DNA of 59,024 nucleotides from Propionibacteriaceae bacterium (GTDB lineage: Bacteria > Actinomycetota > Actinomycetes > Propionibacteriales > Propionibacteriaceae), in assembly GCA_031272505.1 (NCBI GenBank), contig JAISTQ010000057.1:1-59024 (forward strand), written 5' to 3'. How positions within the stretch are numbered: position 1 is the first letter of the stretch; each line of letters opens with the position of its first letter. This document shows positions 1 through 7,671 of this stretch, piece by piece. The notes under the pieces were generated by a model, which was not told where the DNA came from, ran no database searches, and was given only the letters and a program-made list of their open reading frames with translations. The position numbers were made by a program, and so were the translations under genes.

Positions 1-971
1 GTGTCCGGGTCGGGATTGAGGTCGAAGGCGGGGGCGAGCCGCCAGCCGTGTTTCGCGCGCAGCATTCCGTGGTTGCGCAGGTGGTCGTCGGTGTTGTTGA
101 CGAGGTAGGAGAACGCCGCCCGGCGGAAGAGTTGCTCTAAATCCGCAGAGGGCTGGACGCTCACCCGGGCCATTTCCTCGGCGATGTCGAGATAGTCGTA
201 ACGGTCGCCATCGTTGGCCCGCAGCAAAGTGAGCGCGCTCAGGTAGCCGACCCGCTGGCCGTGATGCCGGTCGAACCGTTCCTCCAGCAGCACCTGGGCG
301 CCGCTGACGGAAACCAGCCGGTGGGGAGCCACGTCGATTCCGCATTCCGCTGCCAGCGCCAAGCAGTTGTGTTCGGCCACTACCACGTCATACCGGTCCT
401 GCGGCTGGGGGAACTTCGCCAGATAGAGCCGGTCAGCATCGCGGACCAGGGCCTTGGGGCGCGCCCCGCCGAGGGTGGCGCTGCCCACGTCAAGCAGCAG
501 CTTCACGGCGTCCGGATGGGCGGCCGCGTCTTGGGCGACCAAGGTGGCCGCGTCCAACAGCCGAGGCAGATCGATCAGCTTGGGGATGTCGGGCAGCGGG
601 CTGCGGAACGGCCCCGATTCGTCCAGCTTGAAACGCAGCGCTCCCTGACGGCCCAGATCGCCCACCCCGAGCAGATAATCCCGCTCATCAAGCGACTGCT
701 TGCCTTCGAGCAGCGCCTGGCGGCGGATCAGATTCCGGCCCCACCGATCCGGCGCGGCATCCAGAAACGCCCGCGGGAGCGGGGAAGACACCGCGAGCTG
801 GCCCACGGTGAGCGGCAACTCCGGATCGAGTTCGTAGGCTGACGGGAGAGCCAGGTAGGCGTCGTCATACGAGAAAGTTGACGTGAGCCGCCCGCGACGC
901 AACGACACGTACGCCCGGCCGGCCAGGATCGTCGTGCCGTCGATCTCGACGTAGGTGAGTAGCTGGCTCAT
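1..971 (-). CDS. hipA: HipA-family serine/threonine kinase toxin (3' end outside window)
   Basis: HipA-type kinase toxin of a type II toxin-antitoxin pair; known HipA proteins phosphorylate translation factors such as glutamyl-tRNA synthetase and cause dormancy. About 323 residues are visible. The N-terminus (MSQLLTYVEI) is followed by a GGARPK nucleotide-binding loop near residue 155, LLEERFDRH, the catalytic-loop motif NTDDHLRNHG near residue 305 and FDLNP near the left edge. The ATG at 971 overlaps the hipB stop by 4 bp (ATGA), so the pair is translationally coupled. The missing part should be the last 80-100 residues. The catalytic Asp and the Asn/His of the loop are intact in what is visible, so the kinase looks functional rather than decayed. 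Confidence 0.9.
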   Translation of the reverse strand, partial: MSQLLTYVEIDGTTILAGRAYVSLRRGRLTSTFSYDDAYLALPSAYELDPELPLTVGQLAVSSPLPRAFLDAAPDRWGRNLIRRQALLEGKQSLDERDYLLGVGDLGRQGALRFKLDESGPFRSPLPDIPKLIDLPRLLDAATLVAQDAAAHPDAVKLLLDVGSATLGGARPKALVRDADRLYLAKFPQPQDRYDVVVAEHNCLALAAECGIDVAPHRLVSVSGAQVLLEERFDRHHGQRVGYLSALTLLRANDGDRYDYLDIAEEMARVSVQPSADLEQLFRRAAFSYLVNNTDDHLRNHGMLRAKHGWRLAPAFDLNPDPD

Positions 972-1270
972 CCGCGCACCCGCTTCGGCAGGACTTGATC
1001 CGCCCGCGCCCGGCCCAGGTCGGTCTCGTAGGGATCGGTGGCCGCGACGACGCGATCCAGCACCCCGAGCGCCCAACTGACTGACAACACCGCCGCAAAA
1101 CTGACGCCCGCGTCCCCATGCTCGATCTTGGCCAACGTGCCGCGCGCGATGCCCGCCCGATCCGCCACCTGCGCCGCCGTCAAAGCGAGCAGCTTGCGCC
1201 AAGTGGCCAACTGCTCTCCGATGCTGCCTGCCGCCGCCACCACCGGCCGGGCTGGCTTCCGCGAACCCAT
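968..1270 (-). CDS. hipB: HipB-like XRE-family antitoxin/repressor
   Basis: A 100-residue helix-turn-helix protein and probable HipA antitoxin. An XRE-type HTH spans about residues 20-75 (QLATWRKLLALTAAQVADRA, then GIARGTLAKIEHG), preceded by a basic tail. It starts at the ATG at 1270 behind a strong ribosome site (AGGAGG) and overlaps hipA by 4 bp. HipB proteins normally neutralise HipA and repress their own operon; two CCCTAAAC repeats around its promoter are candidate operator sites. The HTH is clear, and the antitoxin role rests on the coupling to hipA. Confidence 0.85.
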   Translation of the reverse strand: MGSRKPARPVVAAAGSIGEQLATWRKLLALTAAQVADRAGIARGTLAKIEHGDAGVSFAAVLSVSWALGVLDRVVAATDPYETDLGRARADQVLPKRVRG

Positions 1271-1291
1271 AACAACCTCCTAATGCGCACA

Positions 1292-1337
1292 ATCATAGCC
1301 CTAAACTCGTTCTCCGTCCAAATACACAACCCTAAAC
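1292..1337 (-). promoter_or_regulatory. hipBA promoter with paired operator-like repeats
   Basis: On the minus strand, TTGGAC (1316-1321) and TATGAT (1292-1297) are separated by 18 bp upstream of hipB. Two exact CCCTAAAC copies (plus-strand reading, 1299-1306 and 1330-1337) begin 31 bp apart, about three helical turns. One lies between the -35 and -10, the other just upstream of the -35. This is a plausible HipB operator pair, by inference. Confidence 0.5.
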
Positions 1338-1420
1338 ATGATGCTCCGCCTCCCCGTGGTTCGGTGATGAGTTCTTGTAGTTGACGCGCCGCCGGAACTA
1401 CAACAACTCAAATCTGAACG

Positions 1421-1499
1421 CAGGCTTGATGGGGGCCCCGCATGGGGGTGCTTGGTGCGGCAGGCTTGATGGGGGCCCCGCATGGGGTGCTTGGTGCGG
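1421..1499. repeat. Tandem 40/39-bp direct repeat
   Basis: Two nearly identical units (1421-1460 and 1461-1499) differ only by one G in a G-run, and the first bases of a third unit follow at 1500. Each holds GGGGGCCCCGCATGGGG. The repeat lies in the 310-bp gap between hipB and the DUF559 gene, which otherwise shows no gene. Only two units and no spacer are present, so this is not a CRISPR. Confidence 0.85.
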
Positions 1500-1580
1500 C
1501 AGGTTTGCGAAAAAGCAGTTTGGCGTAGCGACTCGTAGTAGTGTCGTCTGTGTTCGCGGGCAGCTTGCGCGAGTGGGGAG

Positions 1581-2480
1581 TTGGGCTCGGAGGTTGCGTT
1601 GGGACGAGGCAAGCTGGGTGTGGTTTTCACGACGGCGGAAGGGCGGGCTGCCGGGTGGAGCCCAGGTGAGATACGCGGGCCGCAAACAACGCGGGTGTAT
1701 CGGGGAGTGTTCACGCTCGCAAAGCCGCCGCTGAATCTACACGTAAAGGCCGCCGCGGCGCTGAAAGTGGCGGGGCCGAAAGCGCGCCTGTGCGGGTGTA
1801 CCGCTTTGGAGTTGGCCGGGGTGCCGGTATTGCGCAGTGCGCCGGAGGTGGAGATATGGGTACCGGCCAAGACGTGTGGCACCCAGCGGACGGGGATCAA
1901 GGTGCGACGAAATCGGCTGTTACGTCCGACGACTGATGTCGGCGGGCTGCCATCGATTAGCCTCATGGAATGCTGGTTGCATCTCGCCGAACATGCCAGC
2001 CTGGAAGAGTTGGTGGTGGTGGCTGATGGCCTCACCCGCCGTCAAAAGCCATTCACGTTTACCGAGGATCTCGCCGAGTTGCTGGCCGAGCCCGGTCGGC
2101 GCACCGGTATCCAGCTGGCCCGACAGGCACTTGAATTGACGGAATCGGGCACGGATTCCCCGATGGAAACCCTGCTCCGGTTGCGCCTGGTGAACGCCGG
2201 TCTGCCCACACCCGTCGTCAACTATCCAATCCCGTGGCCGGACGGCGGGGTCCGATACTGGCTGGACATGGCCTACCCCGACCACCTGGTGGGAGTGGAG
2301 TATGACGGGTCCGTCCACGTGCATGATTTTGCCCAAATGCGCTCCGACATCACCCGCCGCCGAAACTTGGAGGATCTCGGCTGGCGAATCATCACCGGCA
2401 CTTCGAGAGACATCGCCAAACCCGACAAATTCATCCGCTCCGTCCGGCAAGCCCTCACCCGCCCACCCGAACTCACGTGA
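1581..2480 (+). CDS. DUF559-type protein with VSR/endonuclease-like C-terminal domain
   Basis: A protein of up to 299 residues of the actinobacterial type in which an N-terminal AbiEi/transcriptional-regulator-like region (about 15-110) precedes a C-terminal DUF559 domain (about 205-290). The C-terminal part shows the very-short-patch-repair-like pattern LDMAYPDHLVGVEYDGSVH followed by RRRNLEDLGWRII. Function is unknown; the fold is that of restriction-like nucleases. The first start is TTG at 1581; GTG at 1620 is an equally good in-frame start, so 13 residues are uncertain. It points away from hipBA and toward a tRNA, in a stretch that looks accessory. Confidence 0.7.
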   Translation: MGSEVALGRGKLGVVFTTAEGRAAGWSPGEIRGPQTTRVYRGVFTLAKPPLNLHVKAAAALKVAGPKARLCGCTALELAGVPVLRSAPEVEIWVPAKTCGTQRTGIKVRRNRLLRPTTDVGGLPSISLMECWLHLAEHASLEELVVVADGLTRRQKPFTFTEDLAELLAEPGRRTGIQLARQALELTESGTDSPMETLLRLRLVNAGLPTPVVNYPIPWPDGGVRYWLDMAYPDHLVGVEYDGSVHVHDFAQMRSDITRRRNLEDLGWRIITGTSRDIAKPDKFIRSVRQALTRPPELT

Positions 2481-2507
2481 ACCCATCACACCGCTCTCTA
2501 GGATGAG

Positions 2508-2604
2508 TTCGCGCCCGCTCGGGTTTGAACGGCGATAAGAAACGTGATAGAGAAAGAGAGACGGCGGCTGCGCCGAACGCGCCCTCTCGGGTTCGAATCC
2601 CTCG
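2508..2604 (+). other. Duplicated tRNA T-arm-like debris
   Basis: Two related segments (about 2508-2533 and 2576-2601) share CGCGCCC-CTCGGGTT-GAA. The second carries the T-loop string GGGTTCGAATCCC. Only three T-stem pairs form and no acceptor, D or anticodon arm can be folded upstream, so this is not a working tRNA. It may be a remnant of a tRNA 3' end or an attachment site; see findings. Confidence 0.4.
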
Positions 2605-2612
2605 CTCCACGC

Positions 2613-2638
2613 AAAAAGCCACCGAAAGGTGGCTTTTT
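2613..2638. terminator. Bidirectional intrinsic terminator
   Basis: AAAAAGCCACC, loop GAAA, GGTGGCTTTTT: a perfect 11-bp stem with A/T runs on both sides, able to stop transcription in either direction between the DUF559 gene and tRNA-Ala. Confidence 0.85.
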
Positions 2639-2647
2639 CCGGGGGTT

Positions 2648-2667
2648 CGCGGGGGTCGTCCCCCGCG
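2648..2667. repeat. GC-rich perfect hairpin
   Basis: CGCGGGGG, TCGT, CCCCCGCG: an 8-bp stem directly downstream of the terminator. It has no T-run, so termination by itself is not supported. Confidence 0.5.
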
Positions 2668-2718
2668 TGTTTGACGGACGACTAGGCTCGCTATGCGAGC
2701 ACACTACGCCTGAGGACG

Positions 2719-2791
2719 TGGAGCATACGGGATTCGAACCCGTGGCCTCTTCCATGCCATGGAAGCGCGCTACCAACTGCGCCAATGCCCC
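2719..2791 (-). tRNA. tRNA-Ala(GGC)
   Basis: Full cloverleaf on the minus strand. The acceptor GGGGCAT pairs with ATGCTCC plus discriminator A. The anticodon stem CTTCC/GGAAG encloses loop ATGGCAT with anticodon GGC (reads GCC). The T-arm ACGGGTTCGAATCCCGT is perfect. CCA is not encoded. Confidence 0.97.
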
Positions 2792-2841
2792 GAAACAACG
2801 GAGTACTACTATAGCCCCGGTTGGGCGGTTTGGACAAGCCG

Positions 2842-3510
2842 CTATCGCATGACGGCGAGGCCGATGGCGACGAAGTGGCAGGCGGCGGCCAGCACGGTGC
2901 ACAGGTGGAACATCTCGTGGAAGCCGAAGACGCCGGGCCAGGGGTTGGGCCATTTCTTCGCATAAAAGAAGGCGCCGATTGAGTAGACCACGCCGCCGGC
3001 GATCAGCAGCCAGACGATGGCCGGGCCTCCCACGTTCCAGAACTCCGGCATCCACCACACGGCCGCCCAGCCGATGAAGACATACAGCCCGGCGGTGATC
3101 CAGCGCGGCGCCGTCAGCCAGAAGATGCTCACCGCGATCCCGGCCACTGCCGCGATCCAGATCACCAGCAGAATCGCCAGCCGCGACCCGCCCGCGAGCA
3201 GGGCCACCGACAGCGGGGTGTACGTGCCCGCGATGAACAGGTAGATGTTGGAATGATCGACGCGGCGCAGCACCGCCTTCACCGGCGGCGACCAGTTGAA
3301 GATGTGATACACCGCCGAGTTCCCGAACATGATCAAGCTGGTGACCAAGTACACCACCATCGCGCCCTTCAACTCCAGACTCGGAGCCAGGCACAAGAAC
3401 ACGATCGATGCCGCCAACACCATCGGGCACGTGAACGCATGTAACCACCCGCGCAACAGCGGCTTTCGCTCTACTTGGTGGACCACATCCTCTTCAATCA
3501 CTGCCGTCAT
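2842..3510 (-). CDS. trhA: TrhA / hemolysin III family membrane protein
   Basis: A 222-residue integral membrane protein of the PAQR-like hemolysin III family, with seven predicted membrane segments. Family marks include GNSAVYHIFNWSPP with LRRVDHSNIYLFIAGTYTP (residues about 63-100) and the C-terminal GFHEMFHLCTV. The His residues in these motifs match the metal-binding positions of the family. The role is poorly defined; homologues affect membrane fluidity or energetics, and the 'hemolysin' name is historical. It is a single gene facing away from the ABC exporter's promoter side. The start is ATG at 3510 behind GGTGGGGG. Confidence 0.9.
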   Translation of the reverse strand: MTAVIEEDVVHQVERKPLLRGWLHAFTCPMVLAASIVFLCLAPSLELKGAMVVYLVTSLIMFGNSAVYHIFNWSPPVKAVLRRVDHSNIYLFIAGTYTPLSVALLAGGSRLAILLVIWIAAVAGIAVSIFWLTAPRWITAGLYVFIGWAAVWWMPEFWNVGGPAIVWLLIAGGVVYSIGAFFYAKKWPNPWPGVFGFHEMFHLCTVLAAACHFVAIGLAVMR

Positions 3511-3637
3511 ACCCCCACCCTATACGCCTTTCTTGTGCGTTGTCCCTGAGAGTTGACGAACGTGGACTGGACCACGAGCACAGCCGGTTGTGACAGGCGA
3601 AGCCGAGCAGGTGAAGGCTCCTGGGCTCTTCAGTCAA

Positions 3638-3678
3638 CGCGGGCCATTGGGTGTGCATATCGAGACACTTGGCCCGCG
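3638..3678. repeat. GCGGGCC...GGCCCGC hairpin repeat, solitary copy
   Basis: CGCGGGCCA (3638-3646) pairs with TGGCCCGCG (3670-3678) around a 23-nt loop containing GTGTGCAT. Related hairpins occur at 57884-57922, 58487-58525 and 58765-58803. It lies in the gene-free stretch 3511-3747, whose last 60 bases are G-rich. Confidence 0.65.
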
Positions 3679-3747
3679 AATCCGGGCGGCGACATTGATA
3701 AGGGTCCGGGGGTGGAGGGGTGGAGGGGCAAAGTGGGAGGAGGAGCG

Positions 3748-4941
3748 TCAGGACTTGAGGTGGATGAAGGGGTTGATGGCTTTGGAGTAGGAGATGAGGC
3801 CGTATTGGGCGATGCGGGCGGCGAGGGCGAGGACGGCGAGGCCGACGCCGAATTGGACGGCGATCACGAGGGCGGATTCCCACAGGGACAGGGAGCCGAA
3901 GGCGTTGCGGACCAGGCTCGTCACCCCGCCGGACCAGGGGAAGTACGTCAGGAATTGAACGAAGGGGTTGTCGGGCGAGGAGATCATCAGCATCACCGCG
4001 TAGAGCGGCATGATGGTGATCAGCAGGATCGGCGCGAAGAGGTTCCCAGCCTCTTTCTGGGTGGGCATGATCATGCCCACGATCACCACGGAGATCATAT
4101 AAAGGAAGAAAGCGGCGAGCAGGATCAGCAGCCCGACCGCCATCCGCGCCGGATCAAAGACCAGGGTGAGCCAACCCCCTTGGGAGGAGTTCCAGATCGT
4201 CACCATGATCACAGTGGGGATCATGAAGACCAGAATTTGGATCACCCCGGCCACCGCCAAGCTGAGCAGCTTGCCCACCAGCAGCTTGCGCGCCGAAATG
4301 GTGGTGAGGATCATCTCCGCCACCCGGTTCTCCTTCTCTTCGAGGAAGGCGGCGAGCATCTGGTTGCCGAGCATCACCACCAGCAGGAAGAAGATCACCG
4401 CATAGAGCAGCGGCGCGATCACTTCGCCGAAACCGGCCGTCGCCTCCCCGTCCAGGTAGGTGGTGGTGACGGTCATCGGCCCGTTGACGAGCAGCGTCAC
4501 CGCCTGCGGATCGGCGAGCTTGGTCTTCACGCTGTCTTGGAGCAGGCTGGTGGCCAGATCGCTGTACGCGAAGGATTCGAAGACGCCCGCGTCCACCCCG
4601 GAAACCTGCACCGGCTGGGTGGAGGGATCGGGCGGGTAGTAGAAGTAGGCGTCCACCGTCCCCGCCTTCACGTCAGCGAGCCCCTGGCCCAGATCGGTGA
4701 TCGCGGTGCCCTTGAGCGCGGTCGCCTGCGCGGGGTCGATCAGGCCGGAGGCGTCGGTGTATTCGAAGACGATGGTGTTTTCCTCGACGCCGGAATCCGC
4801 CATGGCGGACATGTTGGCCATCGCGCTGATCAGCCCGGCGGCCCCGATGATCAGCGGGGTGCCCAGGGTGCTGATCCAGAACCCAGGCTTCTTCAACGTG
4901 CGCAAGACCTCGAAGGAGATCACGGAGCCGATGACGCTCAT
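3748..4941 (-). CDS. ABC-2 type permease (NatB-like)
   Basis: A 397-residue permease of an ABC-2 exporter. A first membrane segment near residues 20-45 is followed by a large extracytoplasmic domain (about 45-200, starting around MADSGVEENTIVFEYTDASG). Five or six membrane segments follow from about 210 on, including LLYAVIFFLLVVMLGNQML, followed by LEEKENRVAEMILTTIS. This layout is typical of NatB sodium-exporter permeases and of YhaP-like transporters. The ATG at 4941 is chosen because it directly follows the ATPase stop (4943) by one base; longer upstream reading overlaps the ATPase gene. The substrate cannot be read from the sequence. Confidence 0.88.
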   Translation of the reverse strand: MSVIGSVISFEVLRTLKKPGFWISTLGTPLIIGAAGLISAMANMSAMADSGVEENTIVFEYTDASGLIDPAQATALKGTAITDLGQGLADVKAGTVDAYFYYPPDPSTQPVQVSGVDAGVFESFAYSDLATSLLQDSVKTKLADPQAVTLLVNGPMTVTTTYLDGEATAGFGEVIAPLLYAVIFFLLVVMLGNQMLAAFLEEKENRVAEMILTTISARKLLVGKLLSLAVAGVIQILVFMIPTVIMVTIWNSSQGGWLTLVFDPARMAVGLLILLAAFFLYMISVVIVGMIMPTQKEAGNLFAPILLITIMPLYAVMLMISSPDNPFVQFLTYFPWSGGVTSLVRNAFGSLSLWESALVIAVQFGVGLAVLALAARIAQYGLISYSKAINPFIHLKS

Positions 4942-4942
4942 C

Positions 4943-5866
4943 TCACACCTCCTGCGGGTGTTCGCCGTACACTTCGACGAAGATCGAATCCAACGAGCGG
5001 CGGCTCGGGGTGAACGCGGAGACGCGCACCCCGGCGTCAATCAACTGCTTCAAGATGACGTCGGTGGGCACGCCCGGCTGGGGCACCAACTCCACGTTGC
5101 CAAAGCCGTCATCGTTGACCACCGGGGTGGACGAGTAGCTGAACAGCCCCTCGGGAATCGAGCCCTGGTAGCGCACCTTGATGGTGCTGCCGCCAAACTC
5201 GTCCTGCACCTGCTCCACGGAGCCATAAGCGCGGGCCACCCCGTCCTTGAGCAGCAGGATGCGATCACAGAGCCGCTCGACCTCCTCCATCTGGTGGGTG
5301 ACCATCACCACCGTGGCCCCGGCCTGCTTGTGCTCGGCGATGATGTCGAGCAGCAGCCGCCGGTTCACCGGATCGAAGCCCTTGGTGGGCTCGTCCAAGA
5401 TCAAGAGCTCCGGGCTGTTCATGATGGTGACGCCCAACTGGATCTTCTGCTGCTGGCCGCCGGAGCACTTGTCCAGCCGCAGCTTCGCCTTGTCCGCCAG
5501 GCCGACCCGCTCCAAGAATCCCAACGACCACCGCTTCGCCGCCGCCGCGCTCATCCCTTTCAGCCGCCCGAAGTAGATCATGGTGTCCAGGATCGGCTCT
5601 TTCTTGTACAAGCCGCGTTCCTCGGGCAGATAGCCCAGCGTGCGCGACTTGTCCGCGTGGAAAGGCTCGCCGTCGATCAGCAGCCGCCCGCCCGTCGGAT
5701 AATAGATGCCCAGCAGCGCCCGGATGGTGGTGGTTTTGCCCGAGCCGTTCGAGCCCAGGAACCCGAACGTCTCCCCCCGGAAAACCTCAAACGAAAGGTC
5801 GCGCACCACCGTGTTCGAACCGAAATCCATTCGGAAATGCTCGACGTCAACTACCGCAGTGTCCAT
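4943..5866 (-). CDS. ABC transporter ATP-binding protein (NatA-like)
   Basis: A 307-residue ATPase partner of the downstream permease. It has Walker A GSNGSGKT (about 37-44), a Q-loop, signature SGGQQQKIQLG (about 136-146), Walker B LLILDEPTKG (about 154-163) and switch His in VMVTHQMEE. The C-terminal 80 residues are the extension common in NatA/YhaQ-type ATPases. The DEPTKGFDPVN string is characteristic of that subgroup. It starts at ATG 5866. A two-gene operon; the exported substrate is unknown. Confidence 0.92.
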   Translation of the reverse strand: MDTAVVDVEHFRMDFGSNTVVRDLSFEVFRGETFGFLGSNGSGKTTTIRALLGIYYPTGGRLLIDGEPFHADKSRTLGYLPEERGLYKKEPILDTMIYFGRLKGMSAAAAKRWSLGFLERVGLADKAKLRLDKCSGGQQQKIQLGVTIMNSPELLILDEPTKGFDPVNRRLLLDIIAEHKQAGATVVMVTHQMEEVERLCDRILLLKDGVARAYGSVEQVQDEFGGSTIKVRYQGSIPEGLFSYSSTPVVNDDGFGNVELVPQPGVPTDVILKQLIDAGVRVSAFTPSRRSLDSIFVEVYGEHPQEV

Positions 5867-5891
5867 GACTGCCCCCGCTAAATCGCCCGTT

Positions 5892-6269
5892 TCAGCTAGC
5901 TAGCGCCAACTTCGATGTTTCCAACGCTATCACCGGACAGTCTTTCCAGAGCCGATCCAGTGAATATAGCTCACGGGCATCCTTGTGCTGCACGTGGACG
6001 ACGACGTCCAGATAGTCGAGCAACACCCATTGCGCTTCGCGATCCCCCTCGCGGCGTACTGGTTTGAAGCCCGCCTCCAGCAGCTTCTCCTCGATATTGT
6101 CGACGACCGCGCCCACCTGCCGCTCGTTCGCCGCGGTGGCGATCAAGAAGGCGTCGGCGAGCGGCAACCGCTCCGAAACGTCAAAGGCCACCATGTCGGT
6201 GGCCATTTTCTCCTCTGCCGCCTGCGCGGCTAGCTGCACGATCTGGTTCGCTTGAATGTTTGGCATCAT
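5892..6269 (-). CDS. rsfS: Ribosomal silencing factor RsfS
   Basis: A 125-residue RsfS/Iojap protein that binds uL14 and blocks subunit joining in starvation. The family core is present: DAFLIATAANERQVGAVVDNIEE, then REGDREAQWVLLDYLDVVVHV and FYxLDRLW-like LYSLDRLWKDCP. It starts at ATG 6269 behind GGGAGG. It follows nadD on the same strand (88-bp gap), the usual actinobacterial order nadD-rsfS. Confidence 0.95.
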   Translation of the reverse strand: MMPNIQANQIVQLAAQAAEEKMATDMVAFDVSERLPLADAFLIATAANERQVGAVVDNIEEKLLEAGFKPVRREGDREAQWVLLDYLDVVVHVQHKDARELYSLDRLWKDCPVIALETSKLALAS

Positions 6270-6357
6270 CCTCCCGGCGGTCGGTTGCTTCTACCCTACT
6301 CCACGCTTCCCACTTTGACGACACTTCTTGCCGGGGCGTGTCTCCTGACAGTGCTCG

Positions 6358-6951
6358 CTAGTGTTGGAGGTCCATGTAGAGGCCGAAGGTGGCGATGAGG
6401 TCGGCGACGGCGTCGGGGACGAGGTAGCGCAGCGGGAGGCCGAGGGGGACGCGGGCGCGGCATTCGGTGGAGGAGATGGCGACGCCGGGGGCTTCGATGC
6501 GGATGAGTTCGACGGGTTGGGCGCGCAGCGCGGTTTCGGAGAACGGGGTGCCGGGACGGGTGACCGCGACGAAGTTGGCCAGCTCGGCGAGCTGGTCGGC
6601 CTGGTGCCAGGCGTGGATGGTGAGGGCGGCGTCAGCGCCGACGATGAAGTACAGCTCGGCGCCGGGATACTCCCCCTGGATGTCGCGCAAAGTGTCGACG
6701 GTGTAGGTGGGGCCGGGGCGGAGCACGTCCACCTCGGAGATGCTGAACGAGTGGTTGCTCTCAATGGCAAGCCGCGTCATCAAGACCCGGATGTCGGCGT
6801 CGGTGACGTCATCGCGCTCCTTGAGGCGAGGCTCGCCGGCGGGCACGAAGACCACTTCGTCGAGCGCGAGTTGCACCAACACCTCGTTGGCGGCAGCTAA
6901 ATGCCCTAGATGCGGAGGGTCAAAAGTCCCCCCTAGAATCCCCAGCTTCAT
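6358..6951 (-). CDS. nadD: Nicotinate-nucleotide adenylyltransferase
   Basis: A 197-residue NadD joining ATP and nicotinate mononucleotide in NAD synthesis. It has the nucleotidyltransferase motif GGTFDPPHLGHL at residues 7-18, the RPGPTYTVDTL substrate loop near 93-103, and the C-terminal ISSTECR motif (about 160-166). The ATG at 6951 lies exactly 6 nt after a minus-strand TAGGCT, so the mRNA is probably leaderless. The opposite strand carries DUF2017 with a mirrored arrangement. Confidence 0.95.
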   Translation of the reverse strand: MKLGILGGTFDPPHLGHLAAANEVLVQLALDEVVFVPAGEPRLKERDDVTDADIRVLMTRLAIESNHSFSISEVDVLRPGPTYTVDTLRDIQGEYPGAELYFIVGADAALTIHAWHQADQLAELANFVAVTRPGTPFSETALRAQPVELIRIEAPGVAISSTECRARVPLGLPLRYLVPDAVADLIATFGLYMDLQH

Positions 6952-6957
6952 ACGGAA

Positions 6958-6963
6958 AGCCTA
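6958..6963 (-). promoter_or_regulatory. Leaderless -10 of nadD
   Basis: TAGGCT on the minus strand, then six bases, then the nadD ATG. No Shine-Dalgarno sequence is present. Confidence 0.6.
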
Positions 6964-7041
6964 GTGGAGGCGGGATTCGTACAGGCGAATAACCAAATAG
7001 TTGACGTCCAGCCGGTCATCGCGAGTTGCGATGTGAGACGG

Positions 7042-7047
7042 TAGTCT
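7042..7047 (+). promoter_or_regulatory. Leaderless -10 of the DUF2017 gene
   Basis: TAGTCT followed by six bases and the ATG at 7054, the same spacing as at nadD, mtrA and valS. Confidence 0.55.
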
Positions 7048-7053
7048 GTAGGG

Positions 7054-7572
7054 ATGCGATTGCGCTTTGCCCCCGAGTACCAGGCCATCTTGGCCTCGCT
7101 GTTGGAACAGCTAGGGGTGCTGGTCTCCGGTTCCGGGCGCACCGAAACTGCCACGCCGGACGATCCGTTCCTGGCGTGGTCGAACGAGCTGGCGGGGCTG
7201 GAGCCGATGGACCGCTCCGATCCGGCCATCGAGCGGCTCTTCCCGGCGGCCTACCGCGAGGACTGGCAGGCGCAGGCGGAATTCTCCCGGCTCACCGAGA
7301 CGGATCAGCGGCTGCAGATCGTGCGCAACGTGCAGCAGGTGTTGGACGACCTGGGCGCGGCGAAGGGCGATCAGGTGGACGTCTCTGAGTTGGAGCCGTG
7401 GATCAAGGCCGTCAACATGCTGCGGCTCACCCTGGCGGTGCGGCTGAACGTGCAGACCGCTGACGATCTGGACGCCCTCGACCTCATCGAGGAGCCCTCC
7501 CCGATGGCCTACCTGGTGCGGGTGATGCACTGGCTGGGCATGTTGCTGGAGACCCTGGTCACCAAGGCCTGA
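7054..7572 (+). CDS. DUF2017 domain protein
   Basis: A 172-residue protein of the actinobacterial DUF2017 family, recognised by MRLRFAPEYQAILASLLEQL and the C-terminal AYLVRVMHWLGMLLETLV. Function is unknown; in many actinobacteria it sits beside clpS or the Mec/CysK cluster, which is not the case here. It is acidic and soluble with no signal or membrane segment. It is divergent from nadD with a 102-bp promoter region, and the start fits a leaderless mRNA. Confidence 0.8.
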   Translation: MRLRFAPEYQAILASLLEQLGVLVSGSGRTETATPDDPFLAWSNELAGLEPMDRSDPAIERLFPAAYREDWQAQAEFSRLTETDQRLQIVRNVQQVLDDLGAAKGDQVDVSELEPWIKAVNMLRLTLAVRLNVQTADDLDALDLIEEPSPMAYLVRVMHWLGMLLETLVTKA

Positions 7573-7635
7573 CCCCCGCCCCGCGCGAGCGTCAAGAGCA
7601 CTAAATCCCATATTTTGAAACATTCGCGTTGCATA

Positions 7636-7671
7636 TTTACATGGCCAAGAAATTAGGTTAGCCTAACCTTA
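7636..7671 (+). promoter_or_regulatory. IdeR/DtxR iron box on a leaderless promoter (FTR1 operon)
   Basis: TTTACA (7636-7641), a 17-bp spacer, TAGCCT (7659-7664), six bases, then the FTR1 ATG at 7671. The IdeR/DtxR palindrome TTAGGTTAGCCTAACCTTA (7653-7671) covers the -10, the transcription start and the A of the ATG. It matches the known 19-bp consensus at nearly every position. Iron-loaded repressor should therefore block the operon completely. Confidence 0.9.

Noticed and set aside
1421-1499. CRISPR-like repeat
   Set aside because: Two adjacent units without spacers and no cas genes.
2508-2604. Possible Ser/Leu-type tRNA
   Set aside because: Only a T-loop with three stem pairs; no acceptor, D-arm or anticodon arm can be paired.
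2498-3448. Long minus-strand open frame containing GARDSNPRGR
   Set aside because: It reads across the tRNA-Ala gene, the terminator and trhA in another frame; such ARDSNP strings are typical translation artefacts of tRNA T-arms.
3553-5013. 486-residue plus-strand frame opposite the NatB-like permease
   Set aside because: Antisense to a clear membrane protein; Gly/Asp/His/Arg-rich composition typical of high-GC shadow frames.
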